Shown: one piece after another, positions 8,789 through 18,425 of the stretch | Position numbering within the stretch: the first letter of the stretch is position 1 | How the letters are laid out: each line of letters begins with the position of its first letter | Source of the DNA: Mycoplasmataceae bacterium | GTDB taxonomy: Bacteria; Bacillota_I; Bacilli_A; Mycoplasmatales; Hepatoplasmataceae | Assembly: GCA_030621645.1 (NCBI GenBank) | Contig: JAUXHI010000002.1 | Coordinates: 1 to 53,697 of the forward strand | DNA length: 53,697 nt | Reading direction: 5' to 3' | Notes under the pieces: generated by a model | What the model was told of the DNA's origin: nothing | The model's database searches: none | The model's input: the letters and a program-made list of their open reading frames with translations, nothing else | Made by a program: the position numbers and the translations under genes

Positions 8789-10433
8789 TCTCTAAAACTT
8801 CTTTCTTAATTTTCTTCAGTCTTTTTGTTGCTTCTATTTTTGTTTTACCAAATGAATACATATATATTCTTAAAATAGGTTCAGTCCCTGATGGTCTAAA
8901 TGTTACAGAGTTTTCTCCCATAACTAAAGTTACAAAATCTTCTTTAGGTAAATTCTTGTATCCCTTAGAAAAATCTCTAACTTCTTTTACTTTTAACCCT
9001 CCGAAAAGCACACCAACTTTTGTTGCTTTGTACTTTTCTAATACCTTTTTAATTTGTGCTGACCCATTATTACCTTCAAATCTAATTTGTAGTTGTTCAT
9101 AACCATGATAACCATATTGTTTTGATAGTGAATCATATGCATCTACCAATGTTCTTCCTTCATGTTTTAAATCATGTACAATTTCAATTACTTGAACTAA
9201 TGCTTGGAATGAATCTTTATCCTTTGTAAATGATTTAATTACTGAACCAAATGATTCTTCATATGCGAAGATTAGTTCTTTATTATTTTTTTCTTCTCTA
9301 ATTACATCATTGATGATATGTTTGAATCCAGTTAATGATTCAAATACTCTAACATCAAATTTTTTGGCAACCTTATCTCCCATTGAAGATGTAACTACAG
9401 ACCTAACCATAAATGAATTGTTGGGTAATCTGTCTAATTCATTTAGTTTTCTTAATTTTCATTCTAATTGAATTACCGGAAGCATGTTCCCATCAATATG
9501 AACTCATTTATCTTTGTGTCTTACAACAACACCAAATCTATCAGCATCAGGATCTGTCGAAAACAAGATGTCAGCCTTAAATTTATCTCCATACTTTTTA
9601 GCTAAAGCAAATGCTTCATGATTTTCTGGATTTGGAGATACTGTTTTTGAAAACAACGGATCTTCATCTGCTTGTTCTTCAACAACTTTATATGTAACTT
9701 TCATTTTATCCATCAACTTAGTTGCAATTGGTAATGCTGTTCCATGTTGAGGTGTAAATATAATTCTTAAATCAGATCTGTCTTGTGTTCTATTAAAAGC
9801 TATTGAAAAGACATCTTTGATATATGACTTAATAATGTCATTATTAATATAACCACAATTTTTATTGTTTGTTTTAATATTAAAGATATCCTTAATATTA
9901 TTCATTTCTTTTTTGATTTGTTTTGTATCTCTAGTATCAAGTTGCTTACCATCAGCATTGTATACTTTAAATCCATTATCAGTAGGAGGATTATGTGAAG
10001 CTGTAATATTTACACCACCAATAAATCCTAATTTTTGAATAGCATATGAAAGCAATGGAGTTGGTTGAAGTTTATTGCCTTTAAAGAATCTTACTTTAAT
10101 ACCTTGCGCAGATAAAACAGTTGCTACTGTTTTAGTGAATAGCTTATAATTGTCTCTATTATCATGAGCAATAAGAACTCCTTTAGTCTTGACTGCTGAA
10201 CCATATTTTTTTTTTAATCATTTACCATATGCATATGAAGCAGCACCTAAAGTGAAGTGATTAATGGCACTTGTTCCAAGTCCCATTCTTCCTCTCATTC
10301 CGGCTGTTCCAAAAGAAATTGGAATTCCAAATCTTTCATCTATTTTTTCTGGTTTGTATGATCTTAATTTTGATCTAACTGAAGCAGGTGCTTTAGTTAG
10401 TCATAAATTGTAATCTTTGTTTTTGTGTTTCAT
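8742..10433 (-). CDS. pgm: Phosphoglucomutase/phosphomannomutase
   Basis: This 563-residue alpha-D-phosphohexomutase of the ManB/PgcA type has ISFGTAGMRGRMGLG near residue 40, the phosphoserine loop TASHNPPTDNG (catalytic Ser146), the metal loop DPDADRFG, the sugar-binding FAYEESFG, and the phosphate-binding FRPSGTEP near the C-terminus. It interconverts glucose-6-P and glucose-1-P (or mannose phosphates), feeding GalU. The gene follows glf by about 20 bases and overlaps the start of the PnuC-like gene. A Lys-rich tail (KQDKKISKKVK) follows the domain. Confidence 0.92.
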
Positions 10434-10454
10434 ATTCTTTTTCTTACCTATATA

Positions 10455-11600
10455 TTATATATCCAAAGCATCAGAAATTGCCTGTGCCATTTGTTTATAT
10501 TTATACTCAGCTAACCTTCCTAATAATTTTAAGTTTGTTATATTTTTTGCTTCCTTAAAATATACATCTGCAGGGTTTAATCCATCTTTTTTTATTACTG
10601 GGTAATAAGGGATTGAAAAGTCTTTTGATGCTTTGTCATATGAACCTGGATATTCTTTACCAATGGTTGTAACACCTAATAAGGTCTCTTCATCTTCTTG
10701 TTGTGTTAACTTCTTATATTCAGTTATTCTTGTCATTGAAGGATCGGCAGGATAATTTACTACCGCCCTATCTTGGAAACTATCTAATTCTAGAGTTTCT
10801 AATTCAAATTTAAGTGATCTATATGGTAGTTCGCCTTTTGAATATCTAAATAAATAATCAACTGCTCCTGTTCATATAACTTCTTTATCGGTTTCTTCAC
10901 CATCTATAAATGTCTTTCCATCTTTTATTTCTAATAGATCAACTGGAACATTTAGTTTTAATTTAATATTTTCATGATTTAACATTTCTTTAATGAATTC
11001 TGTGTATCCAGTTGTAGGAACTGCTTGGAATTTATCTGAGAAGTAACCATCATCATATGACAATCTTACTGGTACTCTTTTAAGTACAGATTGATCTATG
11101 TCTTCTGATGATATTCCTCACATTTTAACTGTGTAGTTTTCAAAAACATTATCATAAACAAATTTACCAAGTTCTTTTAAGTCCTCATCCTCTACATTAA
11201 GTAAGTCCATTATATAAGTGACATCAGAATTGAAAGTTTCTTTTAATTTCTGTTTAAGCATTTCTGCTTTATCAGGAAATAGAATATCTATTGATTTAAA
11301 GTTAATTGGTAATGGAACTTCTTTATCTCCTATTACAACATTAACTTTATGTCTGAATTCTTTTCAATTAGCAAATCTTTTAACAAAAGAAATAATATCT
11401 TCATCAGATGTTTGAAAAATATGTGGTCCAAATTTATGAACAATGATGCCCTTGTCATTTTTATAATCAAATAAGTTACCAGCAACAACATCCTTGTTTT
11501 CTAAAACTAAAACTTGTTTGCCTTCTTCAGCTTTCTTTCTTGCTACAGCTGCCCCAGAAGGACCTGCCCCAAATATTATTATGTCTTTGTTATTTAACAT
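10455..11600 (-). CDS. glf: UDP-galactopyranose mutase
   Basis: This 381-residue flavoenzyme converts UDP-galactopyranose to UDP-galactofuranose. It has an N-terminal FAD fold (IIIFGAGPSGAAVARKKAEEG), HKFGPHIFQT early on, ENYTVKMWG, VKRVPVRLSYDDGYF with the active-site Arg region, GYTEFIKEMLNH, and a Tyr-rich YYPV segment. I use the ATG at 11600 rather than the in-frame Met at 11633, because the latter is inside the galU terminator. TATAAT lies 6 bases before 11600, again a leaderless layout. Glf implies galactofuranose in a surface glycan or glycolipid, as in galactan-producing mycoplasmas. Confidence 0.93.
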
Positions 11601-11606
11601 AAACAA

Positions 11607-11612
11607 ATTATA
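11607..11612 (-). promoter_or_regulatory. -10 box of glf, leaderless arrangement
   Basis: TATAAT lies exactly 6 bases before the glf ATG at 11600, just after the galU terminator. Confidence 0.5.
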
Positions 11613-11638
11613 AAAAAAATAGTGCCTAAACACTATTT
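11612..11638 (-). terminator. Terminator of galU
   Basis: AAATAGTG and CACTATTT form a stem with a 6-base loop, followed by Ts on the minus strand. It lies 10 bases after the galU stop. Confidence 0.7.
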
Positions 11639-11647
11639 GTTTTTAAA

Positions 11648-12526
11648 TTATTTATTATAAAAATTAACTGTTTTTAAAACTGTTTCTTTTAATTCTGGAT
11701 CTCTCATTGCATATTCAATATTTGCTTTAATAAATCCTTCTTTTGAACCCATATCATATCTAATTCCATTGAATTTATATGCATATACTTTTTGAGTATT
11801 TATTAGTTTTAATATCGAATCAGTAATTTGAATTTCATTAGTTGCTTCATCAACATTTCTTTCTTCAAGGAATTCAAATATTTTAGGAGTAAGAATATAT
11901 CTACCCATTATTGAAAGGTTCGATGGTGCTGCTGCTTGTGTGGGTTTCTCAACAACGCCTTTTAATAAGAATGTTCTATCATCTATATCTTCAGCAGGAT
12001 CAACAACACCATAGCTAGATACATTTTCCATTGGAACTTCACCAACACCTAATACTGATGCTTGTTCTTTTTCTGCCAGTTCTATTAATTGACCTAGAGC
12101 TGGTTTTTTAGGATTATATATTACATCATCACCAAGTAATAATGCAAATGGTTCATTGCCAACTATTGATTTAGCTTGTAATACAGCATGCCCTAATCCT
12201 TTAGCATCAGTTTGTCTAACTGCAATTATTTTTATCATTCCTGATAATTTTTGTAATTCATCAGCTTGAACATCTTTTCCTTTTTTTCTAAGTTGTCTTT
12301 CTAAATCTAAATTTCTATCAAAGTAATCAATGATTGAAGTTTTAGTTGAAGATGTAATAAATATTATTTCTTTGATTCCTGATTTAACTGCTTCATCAAC
12401 TATGTAATCAATAGTTGGTCTATTGATTATAGGCAACATTTCCTTTGGAGATGTTTTAGTGAAAGGTAGGAATCTTGTTCCTAACCCTGCTACTGGAATA
12501 ACTGCTTTTCTTATTTTAAATGTCAT
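11648..12526 (-). CDS. galU: UTP-glucose-1-phosphate uridylyltransferase
   Basis: This 292-residue GalU makes UDP-glucose from glucose-1-P and UTP. The nucleotide-binding VAGLGTRFLPFTKTSPKEMLPI is at residues 12-33; DEAVKSGIKEIIFITS, GLGHAVLQAK, LLLGDDV and GVVEKP follow in family order, ending with IRYDMGSKEGFIKANIEYA. It has a leader with TATAAT 19 bases upstream and an AAAGGAAAAG ribosome site. With pgm, galE and glf nearby it completes the route from glucose-6-P to UDP-galactofuranose. Confidence 0.95.
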   Translation of the reverse strand: MTFKIRKAVIPVAGLGTRFLPFTKTSPKEMLPIINRPTIDYIVDEAVKSGIKEIIFITSSTKTSIIDYFDRNLDLERQLRKKGKDVQADELQKLSGMIKIIAVRQTDAKGLGHAVLQAKSIVGNEPFALLLGDDVIYNPKKPALGQLIELAEKEQASVLGVGEVPMENVSSYGVVDPAEDIDDRTFLLKGVVEKPTQAAAPSNLSIMGRYILTPKIFEFLEERNVDEATNEIQITDSILKLINTQKVYAYKFNGIRYDMGSKEGFIKANIEYAMRDPELKETVLKTVNFYNK

Positions 12527-12556
12527 ATTCTTTTCCTTTGTTCTAATTATAATGAA

Positions 12557-12597
12557 TAAAAAAATCCATTACTAATTATTTTCTTAATTAATAATGG
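12557..12597 (-). terminator. Terminator of the tRNA array
   Basis: CCATTATTAATTA and TAATTAGTAATGG form a 13-bp stem with one U-G pair, followed by ATTTTTTTATT. The first arm includes the CCA end of tRNA-Cys, so termination and tRNA maturation compete for the same bases. Confidence 0.75.
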
Positions 12598-12668
12598 AGG
12601 TGGGAGCCGGAATTGAACCGGCAATCGAAGAGTTGCAGTCATCTGCCTTACCGTTTGGCTACCCCACC
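12595..12668 (-). tRNA. tRNA-Cys(GCA)
   Basis: The cloverleaf has acceptor GGTGGGG, anticodon loop ACTGCAA and an encoded CCA. It is last in the array and separated by about 75 bases that hold a weak hairpin and a TATAAT. Confidence 0.93.
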
Positions 12669-12683
12669 ACTTCATGCCCTAAT

Positions 12684-12689
12684 TATATA
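12684..12689 (-). promoter_or_regulatory. Possible promoter for tRNA-Cys
   Basis: TATATATAAT lies about 13 bases upstream of tRNA-Cys. It follows a small hairpin (GCCTT/AAGGT) with a T run that may end the main tRNA transcript. No clear -35 box is seen. Confidence 0.3.
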
Positions 12690-12744
12690 TAAAAACCTTG
12701 CGAAAGGCTTCTGTTCAATGCTTATTATTAATAATAAAATATGG

Positions 12745-12820
12745 TGGTGGCTCAGGACGGAATTGAACCGCCGACACAGGGAGCTTCAATCCCTTGCTCT
12801 ACCGACTGAGCTACTGAGCC
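12745..12820 (-). tRNA. tRNA-Phe(GAA)
   Basis: The cloverleaf has acceptor GGCTCAG/CTGAGCC, anticodon loop TTGAAGC and an encoded CCA. Confidence 0.95.
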
Positions 12821-12824
12821 ATTA

Positions 12825-12901
12825 TGGCGGTCCGGACGGGACTCGAACCCGCGATCTCCTCTGTGACAGAGAGGCATGATAAACCACTTCACTACCGGAC
12901 C
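12825..12901 (-). tRNA. tRNA-Asp(GTC)
   Basis: The cloverleaf has acceptor GGTCCGG, anticodon loop CTGTCAC and an encoded CCA. Confidence 0.95.
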
Positions 12902-12902
12902 T

Positions 12903-12979
12903 TGGTTGCAGAGGATAGATTTGAACTACCGACCTACGGGTTATGAGCCCGTCGAGCTACCAGACTGCTCTACTCTGCG
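12903..12979 (-). tRNA. Initiator tRNA-fMet(CAT)
   Basis: The anticodon is CAT. The first acceptor pair is C-A mismatched and the anticodon stem ends in three G-C pairs (GGG CTCATAA CCC), both hallmarks of the initiator. CCA is encoded. Confidence 0.94.
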
Positions 12980-12987
12980 ATAAATAA

Positions 12988-13080
12988 TGGCGGAGGCAGA
13001 GGGATTCGAACCCCCGCGCAGCTTTCGCCACCTTTCGGTTTTCAAGACCGACCCCTTCAACCAGACTTGGGTATGCCTCC
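12988..13080 (-). tRNA. tRNA-Ser(TGA)
   Basis: This is a class II tRNA with a long variable arm, anticodon loop CTTGAAA, acceptor GGAGGCA and an encoded CCA. Confidence 0.94.
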
Positions 13081-13130
13081 ATATGCTGCCATTAATATAT
13101 ATTCTGATTTGGTGGCCTTCCGACCATAAT

Positions 13131-13207
13131 TGGTGGTTCTTACTGGACTCGAACCAGCGACCAACCGGTTATGAGCCGGTGGCTCTAACCAACTGAGCTA
13201 AAGAACC
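13131..13207 (-). tRNA. tRNA-Ile(CAT), lysidine type
   Basis: The anticodon is CAT, but the body (GGTTCTTTAGCTCAGTTGG, anticodon stem ACCGG) matches the minor tRNA-Ile of Mollicutes and Bacillus, in the conserved Ala-Met-Ile-Ser-fMet order. It needs TilS to convert C34 to lysidine, and tilS is present at 46.8-47.7 kb. Confidence 0.85.
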
Positions 13208-13209
13208 GC

Positions 13210-13286
13210 TGGTAGCGAGAGAGGGAGTCGAACCCACGACCTACTGGGTATGAACCAGTTGCTCTAACCAGCTGAGCTATCTCGCC
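13210..13286 (-). tRNA. Elongator tRNA-Met(CAT)
   Basis: The cloverleaf has GGCGAGATAGCTCAGCTGG, anticodon loop TTCATAC and an encoded CCA. It lacks the initiator features. Confidence 0.9.
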
Positions 13287-13301
13287 ACAAAATTTGTTGG
13301 T

Positions 13302-13358
13302 TGGTGGCTAAGGTAAGTGTGATCTTACATTTAATAATTCGTCTAAAACGATTTAGCC
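13302..13358 (-). other. 57-nt tRNA-like element without an anticodon arm
   Basis: Between tRNA-Ala and tRNA-Met, the minus strand folds as GGCTAA/TTAGCC (6-bp acceptor-like stem) followed directly by ACCA. It has a 4-bp D-position hairpin (TCGT/ACGA), a 10-base linker, and a 5-bp T-position hairpin (GTAAG/CTTAC) that abuts the acceptor. It has no anticodon stem and no TTCRA T-loop. It could be a decayed tRNA, a processed tRNA-like RNA, or coincidence. Confidence 0.4.
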
Positions 13359-13362
13359 ATAA

Positions 13363-13438
13363 TGGTGGAGCGGACGAGAGTCGAACTCGCGACCTCCTGC
13401 GTGCAAGGCAGGCGCTCTACCAATTGAGCTACCACCCC
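13363..13438 (-). tRNA. tRNA-Ala(TGC)
   Basis: The cloverleaf has acceptor GGGGTGG, anticodon loop CTTGCAC and an encoded CCA. Confidence 0.95.
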
Positions 13439-13443
13439 ATTAA

Positions 13444-13520
13444 TGGTCGGAAAGACAGGATTTGAACCTGCGACCACTTAGTCCCAAACCAAGTGCTCTA
13501 CCAAGCTGAGCTACTTTCCG
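13444..13520 (-). tRNA. tRNA-Pro(TGG)
   Basis: The cloverleaf has acceptor CGGAAAG, anticodon loop TTTGGGA and an encoded CCA. Confidence 0.95.
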
Positions 13521-13524
13521 ACAT

Positions 13525-13601
13525 TGGCGCGCCTGATAGGAGTCGAACCCATAACCTTTTGATCCGTAGTCAAACACTCTATCCAGTTGAGCTACAGGCG
13601 C
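13525..13601 (-). tRNA. tRNA-Arg(ACG)
   Basis: The cloverleaf has acceptor GCGCCTG, anticodon loop CTACGGA and an encoded CCA. A34 is expected to become inosine. Confidence 0.95.
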
Positions 13602-13632
13602 AGCTCTAACATTTATTTATTAAATTTGTAAA

Positions 13633-13717
13633 TGGTGCGGGTGAAGGGACTTGAACCCCCACGTCTTGCGACACTAGATCCTAAGTCTAGCGTGTCTACC
13701 AATTCCACCACACCCGC
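13633..13717 (-). tRNA. tRNA-Leu(TAG)
   Basis: This is a class II tRNA with acceptor GCGGGTG, anticodon loop CTTAGGA and an encoded CCA. Confidence 0.95.
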
Positions 13718-13721
13718 ATAT

Positions 13722-13797
<76 letters not shown>

Positions 13798-13803
13798 ATA
13801 AAA

Positions 13804-13879
13804 TGGTGGGACATGCAGGACTTGAACCTGCGACATCTTGCTTGTAAGGCAAGCGCTCTCCCAACTGAGCTAATATCCC
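13804..13879 (-). tRNA. tRNA-Val(TAC)
   Basis: The cloverleaf has acceptor GGGATAT, anticodon loop CTTACAA and an encoded CCA. Confidence 0.95.
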
Positions 13880-13886
13880 AAAATAA

Positions 13887-13962
13887 TGGTGACCCGTACG
13901 GGACTCGAACCCGTGAATGCATGGATGAAAACCATGTGTGTTAACCGCTTCACCAACGGGCC
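13887..13962 (-). tRNA. tRNA-Glu(TTC)
   Basis: The cloverleaf has acceptor GGCCCGT, anticodon loop TTTTCAT and an encoded CCA. Confidence 0.95.
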
Positions 13963-13965
13963 ATA

Positions 13966-14040
13966 TGGCGCTTCGGAGAGGATTTGAACCTCCGACCAAC
14001 TGGTTAACAGCCAGCTGCTCTACCACTGAGCTACCAAAGC
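13966..14040 (-). tRNA. tRNA-Asn(GTT)
   Basis: The cloverleaf has acceptor GCTTTGG, anticodon loop CTGTTAA and an encoded CCA. It is first in the array, and no clear terminator separates it from ktrB. Confidence 0.95.
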
Positions 14041-14097
14041 ATATATATACCCACTTAATATTTTACAACAGGTGAGTACTATTTATACCACTAAATT

Positions 14098-15657
14098 TTA
14101 ATGACCTAGTGGAACATTTTCAGATAAGTATTCCAGTTCAACCACTTTTTTGTTTTTTCTGTTTGGTGATAGTATTTTTATCATTGAAATTACTCCAATT
14201 TGTCCTACTAACATAACAAACATAAGAACTATTTTTGAGAACACATGGAATTGTTCTAATGGAATTGGTGAAAGGCCTGTAGTCCCAAATGCCGATGTTA
14301 CAACAAATAAATAATCTAAAACCGTTTGATTTTCCACTTTTCCATATTCCATCATTGAAACTAATATTGTTGATGACATTAATAAGAATAATGAGATTGA
14401 AAGAATTATGAATGCATCTCTCATAGTTTCTTTCTTAATTGTTCTCTTGAATGCAACAACATTACTTTTATCTTTAATTATTGAAATTACAGATAAAGCA
14501 ATAATAGCAACTGTTGTTGTTCTAAGTCCTCCGGCTGTTGACCCTGGCCCTGAACCAATGTACATCATTGATATGAAAGTTAACTGTGAAGGTTGAGATA
14601 ATGTATCAATGTTAAATGTTGATAATCCAGCATTCCTTGTTGAGAATGTATTGAATGTTAGAGCTCATCAATTTTGTGCCTCTGTTCCAGCATCTGATTT
14701 TATAAATGATGATTCAGGATTAGTTGCAGCTTGTATTCCCTCTATTGTATAAACTGTTCCCAAACCTATTAATGCAATTATTACATATGATGTAAACGAA
14801 ATCTTTGTTAATAAACTAAATTTAAATCTTGTAGAATCTTTCTTAGCTTTAAAGTATTTAAGTAGATCATAAATAATAATGAACCCAATACCACCTGTAA
14901 TGAATAAGAACATTGTCAAGATTTGAATTGTTATATTTCCGTAGTATGCAGCAATAGATGTATTGCCTGCAATTATGTCTAAACCAGCATTGTTAATTGA
15001 AGATCCAGCATGGAAGAATCCTGCTCACATTGCTTGTCCTCAATTACCAATTAGTTTAGGGTCGACTATAGTGTCTTGAGATACTTCTGTAATATTCATG
15101 ATTGGTGTTGTTGTAGCAAATAATATTCCAAATAATATTCCAAATAATAATGTTGCCCCAAGCGTTACTCCAACAGCAACTTTAACAACTGCAACAGTTT
15201 CCTGTTTTCCAGTAGTCGCTAATTCATTTCTTGTTTCATATATTTGATCATGTCTAACTTTTTTAACAATTAGAGTTAATAACGAAACCTTAATTGCAAA
15301 TCAACCAATACCGCCCAGTTGAATTAAAATAAGTGCAATTGCTTGTCCAAAATCATTAAATGATTCTGACAATGTAACTGTTGTAAGTCCAGTATCTGAT
15401 ATTGATGATACTGATATAAATAATGCATCAATTCAACTTATTGGATCAGCACCAGTTGCTCTAGCCATAGGTGTTATTAATAATAATGAAGCAATAACAA
15501 TAACTGAAACATATCAAACAAGAAGATGTCTATAATGTGTCATCTTCTTAAATATGTTTCTATGAATCCAGTCAACAAAAGCAGTAAGTTTGTTGTTTCT
15601 AGGTACCTTACTTTCTCTATTTCCTTCTAATTTATTAAAGTAGTTTTTAAAGTTCAT
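14098..15657 (-). CDS. ktrB: KtrB/TrkH-family potassium uptake channel subunit
   Basis: This 519-residue membrane protein has the four membrane-pore-membrane repeats of the Trk/Ktr/HKT superfamily. Each repeat carries one selectivity-filter segment with the key Gly: SSISDTGLTTV, GSSINNAGLDI, STRNAGLSTF and TSAFGTTGLSPI. IGSGPGSTAGGLRTTT, typical of KtrB, lies before the fourth repeat. A charged cytosolic N-terminus of about 45 residues (KLEGNRESKVPRNNK) precedes the first helix. KtrB conducts K+ and is gated by a cytosolic RCK ring (KtrA), which is not in this window. c-di-AMP usually inhibits this system. The start overlaps the ligA end by 11 bases. Confidence 0.93.
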
Positions 15658-17635
15658 CTTTGCTCTTTATACTTATAATTTTAGCATTTTCAATGCTATT
15701 AATCTTTTTATCTGAAGGGTTTTCTCCAACTATTAATATGTCTGTTTTTGAAGAAACTGAAGTAGTTACTTTTGCACCTAATGCTTCAAAGTATTCCTTT
15801 GCTTCTTCTCTTTTAAATCCATTAATTGTTCCAGTGATAACTAGTATTTTATTAACAAATTTATCAGATGTTTTGATTTTTTTTCTTTCATATGTAACTT
15901 TAAGACCAATGTCTTTAAGTTCTTTAATTAGTATTTGGTTTGTTTCATCATTGAATCATTTAACTATTGAACCAGCTTTCACATGAGCAAAGTCTTCATC
16001 AGAAATTAACTTATCTCTATTTAGGTTTAATAAAGCATCAATATTTTTATATCTATGAGCAAGTTCTTTTGCAGACTTTTTCCCAATATGTCTTATACCT
16101 AATGCAAATAGAAGCTTATCTAAACCTGCATCTTTTGATTTAATTATTGATGCTAATAATTTATTAACTGAAGTTTTTTGATAACCTTCAAGATCTATTA
16201 AGTCTTCAAATTTAATTCTGTAAATATCAATTATTGAATTCACTATTCCTATTTCAATGAATTTTGAAATTTGTTTTTCAGAAAGACCTTCAATGTTCAT
16301 TGCATCTCTTGATGCAAAATGAACTAATGATTCTTGAATTCTAGAAGGACAATTATCATTTACGCAATATTGATCAACTTCTCCTTCAATATTAATTAAT
16401 TTATCACCACAAGAAGGACAAATAGTTGCCTTTGGGTAAACTTCATTCTTGTCATGTGCTTCATTCTTAATTGAAGAAATAACTTTAGGTATAATTTCTC
16501 CAGCTTTCTTAACTTGAACTGTATCACCTATTCTTAAATCTAAAATAGATATGTAATCATAATTATGAAGTGATGCTTTTCTTACCATTGTATCTGCAAA
16601 TTTAACTGGTTCTAAAGAAGCTACATAAGTAACTCTGCCTGTTCTACCAATTGTTGGATGAATATTAATTAGTTTTGTTTCTTTAACTTCAGATGGTGGT
16701 TTATATGCAATTGCTCATCTTGGAAATTTAGATGTGTACCCTAGTTCATCATAATATTTATTTTCATTAACTTTGATTACTACACCATCAGTTTCATAAT
16801 CATTGTCTGCCCTACCGTCTAATAGATGGATAACTTTTTCATAAAGTTTTTCATAATCATTTGATTTGAAAGTTTCTTTAATAACTTTAAAACCTAAGTC
16901 TTTTAAACCTTTGAATGTTTTTTCCTGTGTATCAAATCAGTTTTCTCCTGTTGCCCCTTTAACTACTTGGAAAATGAAAGAAGATAAATTTCTTTCTTTA
17001 ACAACTTGTGGGTTTATTTGTCTTAGAGTTCCGGCGGCTGCATTTCTTGGGTTTGCAAATGGTTCTTTGTCTTGGGCTAATCTTTTTTTATTAATTCTTG
17101 TTCATTCAGTTATAGGAAGATAAATTTCTCCTCTTATAATTAATTCTTTTTTATCTTCAATAGTTTTAGGAATAGATTTAACTTGTAAAACATTGTTTGT
17201 CACATCTTCTCCAACAATACCATCCCCTCTAGTAAGTGCCCTATCTAATTTACCGTTTTTATAAATAATAGAAATAGATAGGCCATCTATTTTAGGTTCT
17301 ACCGTATATGAAACATTACCAACTTTGTCAGTAACTTGTTTAAAAAAATGAAATAACTCATCTTTAGTGTTAACTTTATTGAGTGAAAGCATCTTAATGC
17401 TATGTTCTGCTTTTTCAAATGTAGACGCTGCCATTATTCCCACTTTATTTGTTGGAGAATTTTCTTGTTTAAATTTAGGATATTGTTTTTCTAATTTAAT
17501 CAATTCCTCCATTGCTTTATCAAAAATTGTATCATCAACAGATGACACATTATCATTATAATATTCACTATTTCACTTATTCAAGTTAGTAGTTAATTCA
17601 ATAATTTTTTGTTTAGTTTTATCTTTTGTTGACAT
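15647..17635 (-). CDS. ligA: NAD-dependent DNA ligase
   Basis: This 662-residue LigA seals nicks in replication and repair using NAD. In order it has an N-terminal Ia domain, the adenylation domain with catalytic Lys115 in VEPKIDGLS and [14 protein letters not shown], the OB fold, a zinc finger (CPSCG then CVNDNCPSR), helix-hairpin-helix repeats ([17 protein letters not shown]) and a C-terminal BRCT domain. The start at 17635 restores the Ia domain; at least ten Trp residues are TGA. It overlaps the glycosyltransferase upstream by 17 bases and ktrB downstream by 11 bases, so the three are translationally linked. Confidence 0.96.
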
Positions 17636-18413
17636 TTGTTTTATTTTTGTCAGCATCCTTTTGTTTTGCTTTTTTATTTACTTTGATTCTTTTTTTGTTT
17701 TTTTTAAAATATAACTTCTCAGTAAGAAACAATACTACTTCTACTTGTTTTTGAAATCTCTTAACAAACTTTAACCCTATAAACATGATTCTTGCTTTAA
17801 GAGGTGAAGTTCATGATAATTCATGATTATGAAGGTAGTATGAGTTTTTAGATGGTTTAAGTTCTGAAAAGTAATCCATTGAATATACTTTTATATCAGC
17901 TGGAAGTAGTTGTTCTTCACCATTAAGTTTTAACCCATAAATATCTTTTAAAATTATTGTTCACATTTCATTGTTGACAATAAATTTAAAATCCTTTTCT
18001 GAGTAATCAAAATCATTATATAAATCCAATACTCTTTTAAAGAAAGGTTGATTAGGTTCAGTTGCAACAAAACCTGTCGACACCATTTTTAAATATTCAA
18101 ATCCTAAAACTACTTTATAATCTAGAATCTCTTGTATATTTTTAACAGGAATCATATCTGTATCTAGATAGATACCACCTTCTTCATAAAGTATTTTGGT
18201 TCTTAGATAATCAGAAATAAAAGCATATTTCTTTTCTTCTAATGCTTTCTTTGTATATGCTCTTGTATTCGGATCAAAGTCTTTAAAACTTCAAACTTTA
18301 ATTTTAAAGTCTTTATACATTTTTTTGTTTAATGCAATATACCGTTTCAGATGTGGCGGTATTTTGCTTCCAAATCATATGAAATGTAATTTCTTAGGTA
18401 TTTTTTTATTCAT
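17619..18413 (-). CDS. DXD-containing glycosyltransferase
   Basis: This 264-residue protein resembles glycosyltransferases of the sugar-binding DXD (OCH1/capsular polysaccharide) type. It opens with IPKKLHFIWFGSKIPPHLKRYI, has WSFKDFDPN, then FISDYLRTKILYEEGGIYLDTDMIPV, where Asp84-Thr-Asp86 is the metal-binding DXD motif. An NGEEQLLPADIKVYSMDYFSEL block and HNHELSW follow. The C-terminal 45 residues are very Lys-rich. It probably adds a hexose to a lipid or growing polysaccharide at the inner membrane face. TATAAT lies 10-11 bases before the ATG, at the end of the upstream membrane-protein gene. The donor sugar is not predictable here. Confidence 0.85.
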
Positions 18414-18425
18414 ATTTCTTAGTAA

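Noticed and set aside
8602-9102. Plus-strand frame of 166 codons
   Set aside because: It lies opposite the overlapping ends of pgm and the PnuC-like gene, both of which are well supported on the minus strand.
13085-13130. Second small hairpin followed by CCA after tRNA-Ile
   Set aside because: TGGTC/GGCCA with a GGAA loop is only 5 bp and lacks any multi-arm tRNA-like layout. It is probably a processing spacer.
12613-13196. Plus-strand frames of about 70-90 codons in the tRNA cluster
   Set aside because: They translate tRNA genes in reverse (for example GGPDGTRTRDLL from tRNA-Asp), a well-known false protein family.
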